From Parasponia andersonii (taxonomy: Eukaryota; Streptophyta; Magnoliopsida; Rosales; Cannabaceae): a stretch of DNA of 64,000 nt. The translations under genes and the position numbers were made by a program. The notes beneath the pieces are model-generated. The model had not been told where the DNA came from and made no database searches. It saw only the letters and a program-made list of their open reading frames with translations. The stretch is taken from the NCBI GenBank assembly GCA_002914805.1, contig JXTB01000028.1:206576-270575 (forward strand). The letters are read 5' to 3'. Below, piece by piece: positions 36,477-48,265 of the stretch; positions within the stretch are counted from its first letter, which is position 1; every line of letters starts with the position of its first letter.

Positions 36477-36708
36477 TCATATATATATATATGGACACCA
36501 ATCTAACAAGTATTTTTTTTTTACCTTTGCATAGGTATTAATTTGGCCAATGAAAATTTAGCATGCATATTTTTTAATTTTAAAAAGGAAGAGAAAGAAA
36601 GAGCATTAATCATGCATGTCTTTTCATGCACTTTATTAGAATCATTGGATTGGAAAAAAAAAATACCTACCCATAAATGGAAAAAAAAAAAACCTATTGG
36701 ATGCAACC

Positions 36709-36736
<28 letters not shown>
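36709..36736. repeat. (AT)n microsatellite
   Basis: Fourteen AT dinucleotides. Confidence 0.95.
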
Positions 36737-36739
<3 letters not shown>

Positions 36740-38250
36740 TACAAATAGGCTTCTAATCCAATAAATATTTTTTTTAGCTATTGGATCGTTTATCTAACAG
36801 TTATTATAATTTGAGTAGTTAGAAAAAATAATAATAAATATAAATATTTATTATTTAATATTTTTTTCTCTACACTTTTTATCAAAAAAAAATGTATATG
36901 ATGATTTTTAATTAGACAAAATAATACTTATTAATATGTTAGAAAAAAAAATACCTGGTGCCATATGTGTGTATATATATAGAGTATAGGATATAGCAAT
37001 AAAGAAAGGCAAACTCTTCCTAAGGTAACCCATAACTGAGAGTGACCTAACTTGAAATGGTCCTTTCATATCGTGACCACTTCTATGAAAATTTCTCAAT
37101 TGGTAGGAGTGGTAGTTGGCCAAACAAACCAAGATCTGTGAGAATCAGCAAGATTCTCCCTCCAAAATTTTAACCGTGATTTTTTTCTTTCCATTTTGTG
37201 TAATGGAAAATCAATTTGACTTAGCAAGTAAATTGACAAAAGACATGCAACTGTGCAAAGATCACATCATTAGAAGTTGATCAGTTGTGAAACTAAAACT
37301 TCTAGCTGTTCAAATATGAGCTAGTATCTTGAACATAGATTCATACTTTCTTAAAAGCTTTTATAGATTGTCCTTGGTTTAGATATTTACTGAATTTTTC
37401 CCAACTTCCATCAAACAGCCCCTAGACGGAGATTATATTATGTCGAAATTACAGTAAAACTCAACACCTTTGGTCCGAAAATATTTTTATTTTCACCTCT
37501 ATAAAAAGAAAAAACATAAGACACCCCTTCCATTTGTCAAATTTGGTAATATATATATATAAATATATATTGAACATAGAATTTTCATTTAATAATCAGT
37601 TGTTTCTATTGAAGAAACAATTAACTGCTTGACCGAGAATATTAAATACTTTATTGGTGAGATCTATTGATTTGTTGGTCCTTTTAGACCTATAGGGATA
37701 TTGTTGTAAATATCTTTCATGATTGTTATTGTGATTTTGACATGGCAAAGGGGGGTTAGTGCTACTTTTACCAACTAAAAATGGAAAAAGGTATTGTAAA
37801 GATTTTCTTTCTTATATTCTTTTCCTTGTGGGTTATTGTGTTAATTGCTGCTTCGCTTAAGTATCTAATGTAGTTGGGATTCGTTTTCTTTTAGTGTCAA
37901 CCATACAAATAAGAAGAAGAATCGGAAATAGTGGGAGATAAGGTCAACAATAGTAACTTCGTAGGAATGTAAACGGAGCGGAGCATGATGGGTGGTCTGG
38001 GACATTCCAGATGAGTGTTCCTGAACCCTTCCCAATCCTCGTTTACCAAATTTTTTGAAAAAAATATATATATAGACGTGTTTAACTTTTAATACACATT
38101 ATCCCTTCATAAAGAAAAAAAAAAGGAGGGGAGGGGGAAGTATACATGTTTAGGTTCCTACAGGACCTCATTTATAAAATAGAAAATGAAAAAAAAAAAA
38201 GTTTGAACAAAATTGCCTCATATTTCGGGGCTAAAGTTAAGCAGATGGTT

Positions 38251-38722
38251 TATAAAAATGGGAAATTTTGATTTTTATTTGATTAAATTAAAACAAGTTA
38301 TTGAAAAATCCCAAATGCTCAATTTTATTTTGAGAAAATCATGAATTTATTTAGAAGCATATTACTTTAAAAATATTTAAAAAATATTACTTTTTATCAC
38401 TTTGAGGGTTACTTGAGATAACTTATTTCAGATAACTTGACTAGTTATCCCATGTACTTTTTGAGAAGTTCATTTTTGAAGAACTTTTGGGAAATTTTGA
38501 TTTATAAAAAAAATGGGAAATTTTTATTTTTATTTGATTAAATTAAAAAAATATATTTAAAAATCCCAAATGCTCAATATCATGAATTTATTTAGAAGAA
38601 TATTACTTTAAAAATATTACTTTTTACCACTTTGAGGGTTACTTGAGATACCTTGAGTGATTATTTTAGATAACTTAACTAATTACCCCATGTACTTTTT
38701 GAAAAGTTCATTTTTGAAGAAC
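38251..38722 (+). repeat. Tandem direct repeat A, two units
   Basis: Unit 1 (38251-38484) and unit 2 (38503-38722) share, in order, AAATGGGAAATTTT, AAATCCCAAATGCTCAAT, CATGAATTTATTTAGAAG, CTTTGAGGGTTACTTGAGAT, CCATGTACTTTTTG and CATTTTTGAAGAAC. A much diverged third version, around 39285-39500, keeps a TACTTGA(A/G)AT and AGATAACT(T/C)GACTA-type order. No coding content. Confidence 0.8.
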
Positions 38723-38850
38723 AAATTATGTTTATCTAAATATATTGAGAAAGTGATATTTTTCTAAATTAATTTTGGTAAAATGGTATCTTAAATGATA
38801 AATACAAGATTTTTCAAATAAGTAAGGCCATTGAAGATTTTCAATAGTTT

Positions 38851-39781
38851 GGACTCTAGGCCTGCAATTTTGTTAGAAGCTCTATTAGTTTTATTAGCAG
38901 GTCTGTTTGTATGAGTGTATCAGTTTTTGTGTATTACTGTATCAATTTTAGATCAATATATTAATTATTGTGAATCTGTATATCAATTATATATTAATTT
39001 TATCAACATATAATTTTTTCTTTTACATAAATTAATATAATTTAGTTTCTTTGATAAACTCGGTCATTTTCCAAAACTTTTTGAAGAATACAGTTTTCAA
39101 TATTGTTTGAAAAACGACTATTTTTCAAAATTGAAACCAAGATTCTAGGGGCTTGAAAAGCAATACCCCTTTTTTTAGGTTTCTTTTTCGTACATCTTTC
39201 TTTTTAGGGGCTTCTTACAAAATTACAGGCCCAAAGTACCAAAAATTGAAAAATCCGGAATGGGCTGAATTTTTGAAACTTTCCGGGTTAATTTAAAAAA
39301 ATATCACTTTTTGATATATTATTAGAAAATTAATACTTTAAAAATATTCAGAAAAATATTATTTTTTTCAAAATTGGTATTTTTCATAGTATTCGAGGTA
39401 ACCAATCCAATTACTTGAAATAACTGATTAAGTTAGCTCAGATAACTCGACTATTTTTCAATTTTTCAATTATTTCAAGTATTTATAATCCAATTTTTTT
39501 TTCAATTTTTTTAAAAAAGATTACCATAAAAATCAAATTTCCTCTTAATTCTTTGAACAAAAATTCAAGGGGCTTCAAGATTTTGGACTTTAGGCCTGCA
39601 TTTTGTAAAACGCCCTATTAGTTTTATTAGTATATCAATTTGTATGAGTGTATCAATTATTGTGCATTAGTATATCAATTTTATACAAAGTTTATCAACA
39701 TATGTCTTTCTTCTTCTGTTTTTTTTTTTTTATACTTAAAATTTATATAGTTTAGTCTCGTTTGATAAACTTGGCCATTTT
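38851..39781 (+). repeat. Direct repeat B, two copies about 730 bp apart
   Basis: Copy 1 (38851-39070) and copy 2 (39585-39781) share GGCCTGCA, CTATTAGTTTTATTAG, TTGTATGAGTGTATCA, TTATCAACATAT and TTTGATAAACT(C/T)GG. Together with the A units this makes an [A-A-B][A'-B] pattern, so a block of roughly 730 bp was duplicated and then decayed. Confidence 0.75.
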
Positions 39782-40943
39782 TTAAAAATTATTAAAGAAT
39801 TCAATTATTTTAATACTATTTGGAAAATAGTATTAAAATAGTATTGGGCTCCTTATATATTCTTATATATTTCACAATTACCATTTCAACTTTTATTGAA
39901 GTGTGTGGAATGAGAGGAAAATGACTCCTTTTATTGGCTCAAAGGAGGGACTAGTTAGCAATTTTGGAAAGTAAAAAATATTTTTTCATTTAACACAAAA
40001 ACGTGTTTAGCCATTATTTACATGATTGGTACAAACGTTTTATTGCCATTAACATGCTGCTACACACGGTTTTTTTTTTTTTTTTATAACATTAAAATCA
40101 ATCATATGGAGTTAGTGCAAAAAAACTGAAACTGTTTTCAAATAAAAAAAAGAAATGAAAACTCCCCAAGACTTATCACTGGTCAATTTGAAACCTATAC
40201 ATTCTCAAATCCGAATGGTTTTACTAGGAAACGTTTTACCGTAGCTTGGCTCAACTGAAATATGGCGGCTAGCCAATAGTCAAGTACGTATACCTAACTT
40301 GATTTGGACCGCTAATGCGCTAATTGACGTCCCATATATGTAATATGTATATCATTAAATTTGATGTATAAATATATACATATGAGTAGTAGATTATTTT
40401 AATATATTTGTCTAGTTATACATATGGTGCGAGATAATTTGATTTAATTCAGTCAAAAATCACTTGGAAACCCACAAAATTACCAGGTGCTTTGGCGTTT
40501 TCAGCAAGTAGAATCATGTGTGGGTTTCGACAGTGGATTCTATATATTTAATAATAGTTACATTTTAATTATATATGATTAAAACCAAACATAAGGAGTG
40601 TCGTAACTAAATTGGTACCCAGCTACTTCTTCACTTGTTCGCTAAACATTACTAATTAAGGCTAGCCATTTTTTAATAAAAAGAGAAATACAAAAGAATC
40701 AATGTAAACAAACCTCCTAAAAAGACGAAACAAATTACACCAATTGTGCCTCTCAAAAAGAAAAATTACATCAACGGGTTTGAGTGCAAACCAACTATAT
40801 GAGTATATATACTTCATTAAAATCTGTCTAGACAAACCCACGCTAAGTATATATATTATAATCTGTCTAGCTAGACACAGAAACTTCAAACTCCATAGGA
40901 CAAATTCGTAGTAGGGGAAAGTCATGTACATACTCGAATGTGT

Positions 40944-41108
40944 GAAATGGTAATATGACCGAAAAGTCATGTCACAATGAACCAAATTAAAATCAAAATC
41001 CGGAGAAGTATAATTGCCCACCAACACTTCGGGACTCATAATTATGTAATCAACCAGTTTGTCCGTGATTTGATGATTCTTTTCTCTGTAAATGTGAGAA
41101 AGTATAAA
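40944..41108 (-). pseudogene. Possible LINE RNase H C-terminal scrap
   Basis: On the minus strand an open frame contains LSHIYREKNHQITDKLVDYI followed by SPDFDFNLVHCDMTFRSYYHF. This resembles the end of plant LINE RNase H domains (HIYREGN..ADKLAN... then a SP.F...L..DM.G...YRF tail). The match is short and judged by eye only. Confidence 0.35.
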
Positions 41109-42616
41109 TCTACTTCTATATATATATAGATATTTGACTGTGTAAACGATTGAGAAATGAGATTTTGACACATTTTTAATATTTATTCTATAGAATGTTC
41201 ATGAACCTAAGGGCTTGAAGGTTAGCTATAGTGTCGTTGTCTCATGGCACCAATAATGCTTATAGAGATATCACAATGAACAGAAGAGATAGCTATATAG
41301 ATAACATTAGGACGTAATTGTTTCTTTGCTGAAATGAGACTTAATTACCACTGAAAAGCCAACTTACTGTACTTGTCCCACTAGAAAACATATAGATATA
41401 TCTAAGCATATAATAGTTTACTAGAGTTTAATTGGCGTTTGTTGCATATATAGTACTAAAGTATGAAGCATATAGAATACAAGAAAAGTCCAAACGGAAA
41501 CAAATCCTTTTGGGTTACTTCACTTCATCACCCCATAGCTATAGCCTCTTTGTGTTAGATAACACGTCATTGTATTCTAAAAAGCACCTGCAAATTAATA
41601 TTGTTGAAGTGGCAAAAATGGCTTTGCTTTCTTAAAGAAACATGATTGTCAATAGAAGTGTGAGATCAATAGATTATATATATTTATGTATATATATGCG
41701 GATACGTAATTTATTTAGTTTTCCGTTTTATATGAAGAAAATCGAAAACACATATGCCCTATACATATGTGTATATATATAGGCATTGGATGATGTCTCG
41801 CTCGGCATTGGAGAGGTACCAGTCGCTCAGATGTGGGTCCCACGATCTGAGGAGAATGTAGGGTGCATGGGTCCCACAATTGAATAAAAAATAGGGTTTC
41901 TTAATCGGTTACAACCGATTTAGAGTTGAGCAGCCATATCCCGTACATGATTGGAGAGGTATTTAAGTAAATAAAAGTGATATTTAGATAGTAGTGGCAT
42001 ATAAGTAATTTTATATGAGAGAATCGGGGATAAGGATATTATAATTTTGAATACGTTTGGAGTAATATCGTTCATGGAAGGACAAATGCGTTCATATTTG
42101 ACTTAACATATGAACCAGAATGAAATCATAAATAGCAAATATGTTGTACAATATTAATATTAGTTTGTTTTGTAAAGGGAGGGAAAATATAGCTCACGTA
42201 ACTATAACACAGTTCACATTATAGCCAACGTTCAATCTAAACTGTTCTACAAATCTGACTAACTCAACAGAGAAAGGGTTAGCAAGTAAGATAGAAGGAA
42301 ATAAGGTCACGTAATACATATATACAATAAAAGTGGAATAATACAAATAGTATAATGGCTATAGTTGATGGTTTTTGAAGAAAACGTCAATGAACTTGAA
42401 AGCAAAATATTAAAAGTACAGAAATGAATAAATAAGTTGATTCAGTGGGTCTTATTATAAAACACATCACTAGAAATCTGAGGAATGGATTGAACCTTGA
42501 GTAGATTCATTCGTCATGAATTCATGTGAGGTCTCTGTTGCAATACCCGAGGCATTCTTACCGGTTCACATGTACGGGATAAGATTGACAATTACAAGCA
42601 TCATGGCCTACCCTGT

Positions 42617-43384
42617 TGTTGACGGAGGTTTTATCAATAATAAATTTAAGAAAATTACAATATATAGCTTGTGTGTGAAAAGAATTAATTAACTAAAGCA
42701 AATAAAGAGACAAGAATTTTATAATGGTTCAGCCCCAAAAAATATGAGTCTACGTCCATTGTTTTTTACTATTTTTTGAAGAATTACAAGAGCTCAAAAT
42801 TACAATGTGTTGTCTGTAAAGAAGAAGCAAGAGTTTAAAAGGTTCTCAAAAGATTTCAAAGATCAAGAAAGGATCAAAGATCTCTCAGCCTCTCAAGATC
42901 AGAAAAAGTTCAATATCCTTCACTGAAATATTGAACTCCCTTTATATAGGTGAGGATAGCTCAATGTTTCCCAATTGTGAGAATGGGTAATTGTACAATC
43001 GGGCAATACAATTTGAGTAACAATATAACTGGGTAATCACTTAAATGAGATGACTGGTCGATCTTTAAAGAGAAACTTTTGTTTTCCTTTCTTTGTAGGT
43101 TACCCGTTTGACGAAGTTTAGTCTAGTTTCCTTTTTATTCTAGTCACACTTAACTCGTTCGGAGGAGATCGCATTAAACTTGTTCAGAGGAGGTCGTACT
43201 AAGTTATACGGTAGAGGTCACATGTAACTCTTTCAGAAGAGGTCGCACTAACTTATGCGGTGGAGGTCGCACGTAACTCTTCCGGAAGAGGTCACACTAA
43301 CTTACTCATGCCACCTGACACTCACTTGGTCAACTTTTCTCTTCATAGTATTGACCAACATATAGGATTTTAGACTGCATAATA
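42617..43384 (-). repeat. 3' LTR of gypsy element 1
   Basis: 768 bp. On the minus strand it starts TATTATGCAGTCTAAAATCC (the usual TG start now reads TA) and ends ACCTCCGTCAACA. It carries the tandem GCGACCTC-type units and a CCTATATAAAG TATA region. The plus-strand flank just outside is CCTGT (42612-42616). Inside, a GGAGCTGGGGAGCA purine tract abuts it. Confidence 0.88.
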
Positions 43385-44414
43385 ATTGCTCCCCAGCTCC
43401 ATTAGTTCTTTAGGACAAAATGGAGCTTCCTTCTACTATAAGTGCGAGCTTAAAAAATACGACGTCATGACCTAGACTTGAGACTCTTGGAAGAGTTGAA
43501 GAGTCGCCAGATCTCAAATCTCACCATTTTCAAGATCACGTGCACCTTTTTCTGACAAATGAAATCACGTGTCACCTTTTCTAAGAAGAATAGCAAAGCT
43601 CGAAGAGACTTTTCCCTTCTTTTTCCTTTTTCAACAGTCATAATGATAGCGATGATGCCAGCTGTCGTCTTAAATCGAATCGTTTCAAATTTTGAAAAGA
43701 TACCGATTTAATTTCGGAAAAATCGAATCCCGCGTGAACTTTGGCTTTTGGATCTGAAAATTAAATACCTTGATCTACGGCTATGATTTGATGACACTCG
43801 AGGTATATATATCGAAAACTAATCCGCTTCTTCTTCAAAAAAAACCTATCATCTGCTAATTCTCTCGAAACCCGAAGTATTCACAGAGCCATCCTTACGG
43901 CATCGTTCTGTTTCTCAACTCGCACAACTTTGTCATCTTCTCCGATGAAGTTATCATCACAATCCTTCAAACGTCATCCTGGTCCCTCTGTCTTCGAAGA
44001 AAGGTTAGTATATATCTTCTCTCTTGTTCTTCGATTTTTCCAGAACTCTTATTTATAGATCCTAGAGTAGAAAATAGGAACAAACCATAGAACCTAAATA
44101 CCGTAGAGCCTAAATATTCTGAACATAAACCCATCTCGTATTCAGATGGACTGTAAAATAGAAATTTTTAGATCTCCTTCGTTGGTTTATAAATTCTTCT
44201 TTTAGATGACTGACAGAGATGAACTCGTGAAAGAGTTTATATTTTCTTTTTTAACGAACTGCTCGAGCGATTTTTATGAATCCGTAGATCGATTAGAAAA
44301 AATTCGATGAGTAGCTTGTTGATGCAATCCTAGGATGAGACCCTAAAACTGCTCGCATATAGCTAAGATCCCTAATGCTCACAAAGGACTAAATCCATCC
44401 ATATTTCTTTTCAG
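43385..44414 (+). promoter_or_regulatory. Promoter-like region and leader of the antisense ORF in gypsy element 1
   Basis: Lies between the 3' LTR and the antisense ORF. Two G-boxes CACGTG (43537-43542 and 43566-43571) are followed about 240 bp later by a TATA-like TATATATAT (43804-43812) in plus orientation. The leader that follows has an apparent intron with donor AAAG|GTTAGT near 44003 and acceptor CTTTTCAG|ATG at 44414. This suggests the ORF had its own transcription start. Inferred from sequence only. Confidence 0.45.
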
Positions 44415-45539
44415 ATGTCTAGTAGTGAGGATTTTAGGGAAAGGAATGCATTTTTAGGAAAATCTTTCAATACCAGTGTTAGCTCCATAAACCTCGAAGA
44501 TTATCTTGAGCCAGAACCCGAAGTTGAGATAACTAGGGTCAGGCAAAGTAGTCCTCGCATAGGCGACCTTCCTCAAGACCAATGGCCCCGGCATATCAGA
44601 GATGCCCCTGTGTTCGCAACGGGTTACTAATATGTAGAGGGAGACCGGTCATGTACTAATATAAGGACGAGCTGCACCACGAACAGGCTCAGCAAGATCT
44701 TGCACAACTACAAGATTGCCATCCCCCTTTGCCTTCCTATGGAGTTCAATCGACTACATACACCACCTCACAGAATTGCTTCATTCTCTGAAGCAGTTCT
44801 CAAATGCAGGGTCCACCTTCCACTTCATCCTTGCATAAAATCCATCGTCGACTATTACGGAGTCGTTCCTTTTCGACTAACTTCAAACACTTATAGATAC
44901 ATGGTAGGCCTGTACATACTATACCATAAATTAGGCTTAGAAACCCCTACTCCTGAAGAGTTCGCTTGGTTTTACCAAGTGAAATCAAACTCGTCAGATT
45001 TCGGCTTCTTTTATGCGAGCAAGTAGTCGAACCAAGTAATAAAAACTATCTACGGGATTCGCAACAACATGGGAAAATGGAAAAATTCATTTTTCCATTT
45101 TGACTATGCGGATAACGGCTTCTTTCAGAATCCTGGTAGGTAGCTTTCAATTTCTCGCCTTTTTTATATAATCATATTTATTCTGATCGCACTCGTATGT
45201 CATCGTAGACAATGGGGAACGGCCCGGACTTTCCAGAGAATAGCTCGCAAGGATGTACAGAATCAACGACCTTTCGATTGACGAATTCGATTAGAAGAAG
45301 CTTGGGACTTCCAAGAACTTGGTCGCTTGCGGTTTGCTTCCAAAGGGAGCCGCGTTCCCTGATCCCACCGTCCGTTCCACCAGACCCTCGAGCTCGAAGA
45401 AAAAGAAGCAGAGGAAACAGACGAAAAAGAGTGTCTCGTCTTCAAAACCTAGGAAACGAAAAGCACCTGCCACCCCTACAACTTTGGAACTATCATCTCT
45501 AGAAACAGTATCACCACCAGCTTTTCAACAGCAAGAGGG

Positions 45540-45577
<38 letters not shown>

Positions 45578-46527
45578 CATCAGCATCGTATTATGTCACC
45601 TCGCTTGCTGACATATCTATACAGAAATGGTTATTGGTAGCGGACTGCGAGCACTACCTTTCACTCTGGGGTCCATGGCAAAGTCTAAGACGCCAGAGAC
45701 GAAAAGTCGCCTTCGAGGATATTTCGACAAGCTTGCCTCCTCCACAGCCTTAAACTATGAGCCATCCCGAACCATCCAAGGAGACTACCACTTCTTCGGA
45801 ACCAAACCATGTTGATAAGGACGAGGAGCTCTTCACACTCCTTAATCAATTACTGGAGAAGGCTGGTATGAGCGTAGCCTTCATTGATCGCTTCACTTCC
45901 GAAGAAGGCTGAGAGACGATAAAGCGACGATTTTCCAAGGTTGCCTTTGATTCTGCGATGAGAATGTTGGCAAATGTAAGCAACTTCCTTTTTCTCTTTT
46001 CAATGCATTTTTCTGGTATTGATGTGTTATATTTTCAGACTGCTGCAGCTGCTGTCTTGATGCATGACCCAGTCCTCGAGTGTTTGGAGAAGGCCGAAAA
46101 AGTCGACGAGATAACTCAAGCATTCAAGGACTCAGAAAAGGCTCGCGAGGAGGAGAAAAAAGCCTTTGATTTAGAGAGGCAACAACTGCTCAAAGGTCTA
46201 GCCAAAGAGAAGTTCGAAAAGGAGAAGCTCGAGAAAAAAATTAAAGAGCTTGAAAAGACTATCTCCGAGCATCCGGATCACATGAAGGAGGCGACAACAG
46301 AGGCGGCTCACAAGGCCGTTGAAGAGTTCATGGCTAGTGAAGTCGAGGAGCTCAAAGACAAAGGCAGTGACATCACCTCATCGACCATCATATACAACAT
46401 CTTCTGCGAGCATCCGGACTTCGACTTTTCCATCTTCAATGAAGACGTGGTCGAGCTTGTCCATAGTTGGAGAGAAGATGAAGCTACCAAGACTGGAGAT
46501 GGTGGAGCGAGCATGTCTGCACAATAA
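44415..46527 (+). pseudogene. Additional antisense ORF of gypsy element 1 (Transposase_28-like / coiled-coil)
   Basis: Runs opposite to gag-pol of its element. The first part (44415-45030) has HPCIKSIVDYYGVVPFRLTS and YRYMVGLYILYHKLG, the pattern of the 'putative gypsy type transposon' domain (Pfam Transposase_28). A basic, Ser/Lys-rich middle follows. The last part (about 46039-46527) is a long charged coiled coil (heptads around EEEKKAFDLERQQLLKGLAK) closing with IFCEHPDFDFSIFNEDVVEL. Exon-like pieces are separated by GT/AG introns, including an AT microsatellite near 45544. Such extra ORFs, some antisense, are known in Tat-lineage elements (for example gene23 of maize Grande). Function unknown. 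The front part is interrupted; the coiled-coil exon is open. Confidence 0.65.
45544..45574. repeat. (TA)n microsatellite in an intron of the antisense ORF
   Basis: About 15 TA dinucleotides between a donor-like GAGGGTAATT and the next exon. Confidence 0.9.
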
Positions 46528-46634
46528 TAATATTTTATTATTATTTTTTTACTTCAGAACAATACGGGCTTGGTCCCCTCTTATTTGTATTTCTTTGCTT
46601 GCATATATGATAACTCTATAAAAATAGAGTTATT

Positions 46635-47535
46635 TGGTATGTTTTTGAGTCTTGGGATAGTTGTTTAAAAGGATCAAATTGTCTAGTTTAAGTATTTTTC
46701 TTTATTTTATTTTTGTCTGTGGTGTTTCTGATGATTACAATTCAATATAATCAATATCTATTTCTTTTCTTTTTATTTCTAGTAGAAATACTGAAATTAG
46801 GACTTGAATTCTGATAAATTTAAATGGCCACATCTTTGAAGGAATGCTGAACTTAAGTANNNNNNNNNNNNNNNNNNNNNNNNNNNNNNNNNNNNNNTTG
46901 TTTTAAGTGTTTATGATAATTTCCTCTTGTTCACTCAAGTGAGCTTCATCATTAATTCCTATTATTGTTTGGCCACCAATATTTAGGATAAACAAATTAG
47001 GATTAATTATGGAAAGGTTAATTTTAGTTGGATCTAACTTGACTGATACATAGTAATGATATAGGAATATATCATTACCATGTATAACTCATTGAAAATC
47101 GATGCTATAAATGAAGTATTTAGAACTGGATCAGCATAGGAATATGTTAAATCTGGTTTAAAGAACTTTAAACATAATAAATTCGGAAGATTATTATGTA
47201 TAATGGAATTTTCTGTTACTGGAGAGAATTTTTCCATAAGCATTGTTGCAGCAATTGTACCCAGATTTGTAACCGAGGAAGATTCAATCATCCCAGCTTA
47301 ATATATCTATCCATTTACAATCTCTTGTTTAGGTCATATTGTTTTATGCTAGGAATTTACATTTTTTATTTTGCATCTGTCAATTCTTATAATTTCTTAA
47401 TTCAACTTATTTGACATTAGTTTTATCCAACTAATTTTGTTAATAAATCCCTGTGGAGACGATACTCAACTTATTACTATATTACTTGTTCGGCACGTGC
47501 ACTTGCATAGCAATTATAAAATAATACCAACAATA
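46635..47535 (+). mobile_element. LTR-like insertion inside gypsy element 1 (contains a sequence gap)
   Basis: Element 2 lacks about 0.9 kb that element 1 has here. The insert opens TTGGTATG and closes ATACCAACA, so its tips are short inverted repeats. Near its right end is AATCCCTGTGGAGACGATAC, with a CGTGCACTTGCATA phrase after it, which is typical of the 3' end of many plant Ty3/gypsy LTRs. Likely a solo LTR of another family. No matching target duplication was found, and 38 N interrupt it. Confidence 0.55.
46860..46897. other. Assembly gap (38 N)
   Basis: Run of N; the true length of missing sequence is unknown. Confidence 1.
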
Positions 47536-48120
47536 TAGGTGCGAGCTTTTATCAATGAATGAATGCTTTCCTTATTAGACGTTTATTCCTGTAAAACAAT
47601 CAACACACTAAGTCGTAATATAGAAGATAATTAATTTAACCAAGTAGTCAATTACTAAGTGACTGATCGATACGCTTTTGCGATTTGAATCCAACACACT
47701 TAAAATGATTGTGTCAGGAAAGGTTAGATCGTTTAAGAAAACAGCAAGAATGAGTGATGCAAACTCAATACTATTTTTCAAAAGTTCCATTGTAAAATGT
47801 AAATATAGCAATATATCACATCGAACAATGAACGTTTTGCTTAGTTACATTGTTGTTCGAGGAGGGAAATTACGTAATACGACATGATAAGGAAGGAAGT
47901 GAGGAGAAAATCCTAAAATTTTAAGGAATTTTAGATATTTCGACGATCTAAAATTCTGACCCTTCTAAATAGACGTTTTGCATAGTCCCTTAGGAAACAA
48001 GTAGGAGATAATATTCTGATCCCACTGCCTCCCGAGTCTGATGGTGTTCGAAGACTGCCATAAAACTATAAAAAGTACCAAATCGAATGATCGATGAGGA
48101 GACACCCTTATTGATGATGA

Positions 48121-48211
48121 TGAATGACGACCAACGAATGACGATTACGAATGACGATCAACGAATGACGATTACGAATGACGATTAACGAATGACGATC
48201 AATGAATTATG
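48121..48211 (-). repeat. 13-14-bp minisatellite in the 3' region of gypsy element 1
   Basis: About six to seven units of GAATGACGAT plus TAC, TAAC or CAAC, partly alternating. It lies between the end of pol and the antisense ORF. Element 2 has no such array at the matching place. Confidence 0.9.
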
Positions 48212-48265
48212 AATAAGTAGATCTTTATTGATGAATGACGAAAACATGAAGATATATACGAAAAT

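Larger units (their letters stand above)
36082..42616. other. Long AT-rich intergenic region
   Basis: Begins with the HCF164 3' UTR. It holds a SINE-like copy (36361-36476), an AT microsatellite (36709-36736), a duplicated AT-rich block (38251-39781) and a possible LINE scrap (40944-41108). No gene is supported. A moderately GC-rich piece around 41785-41960 (GGTGTATATAT, then CTCGCTCGGCATTGGAGAGG) could be a repeat, but I could not bound it. Confidence 0.5.

Noticed and set aside
40662-41171. 169-codon minus-strand open frame as a host gene
   Set aside because: Codon content looks non-coding apart from a short LINE RNase H-like stretch, which is listed on its own at low confidence.
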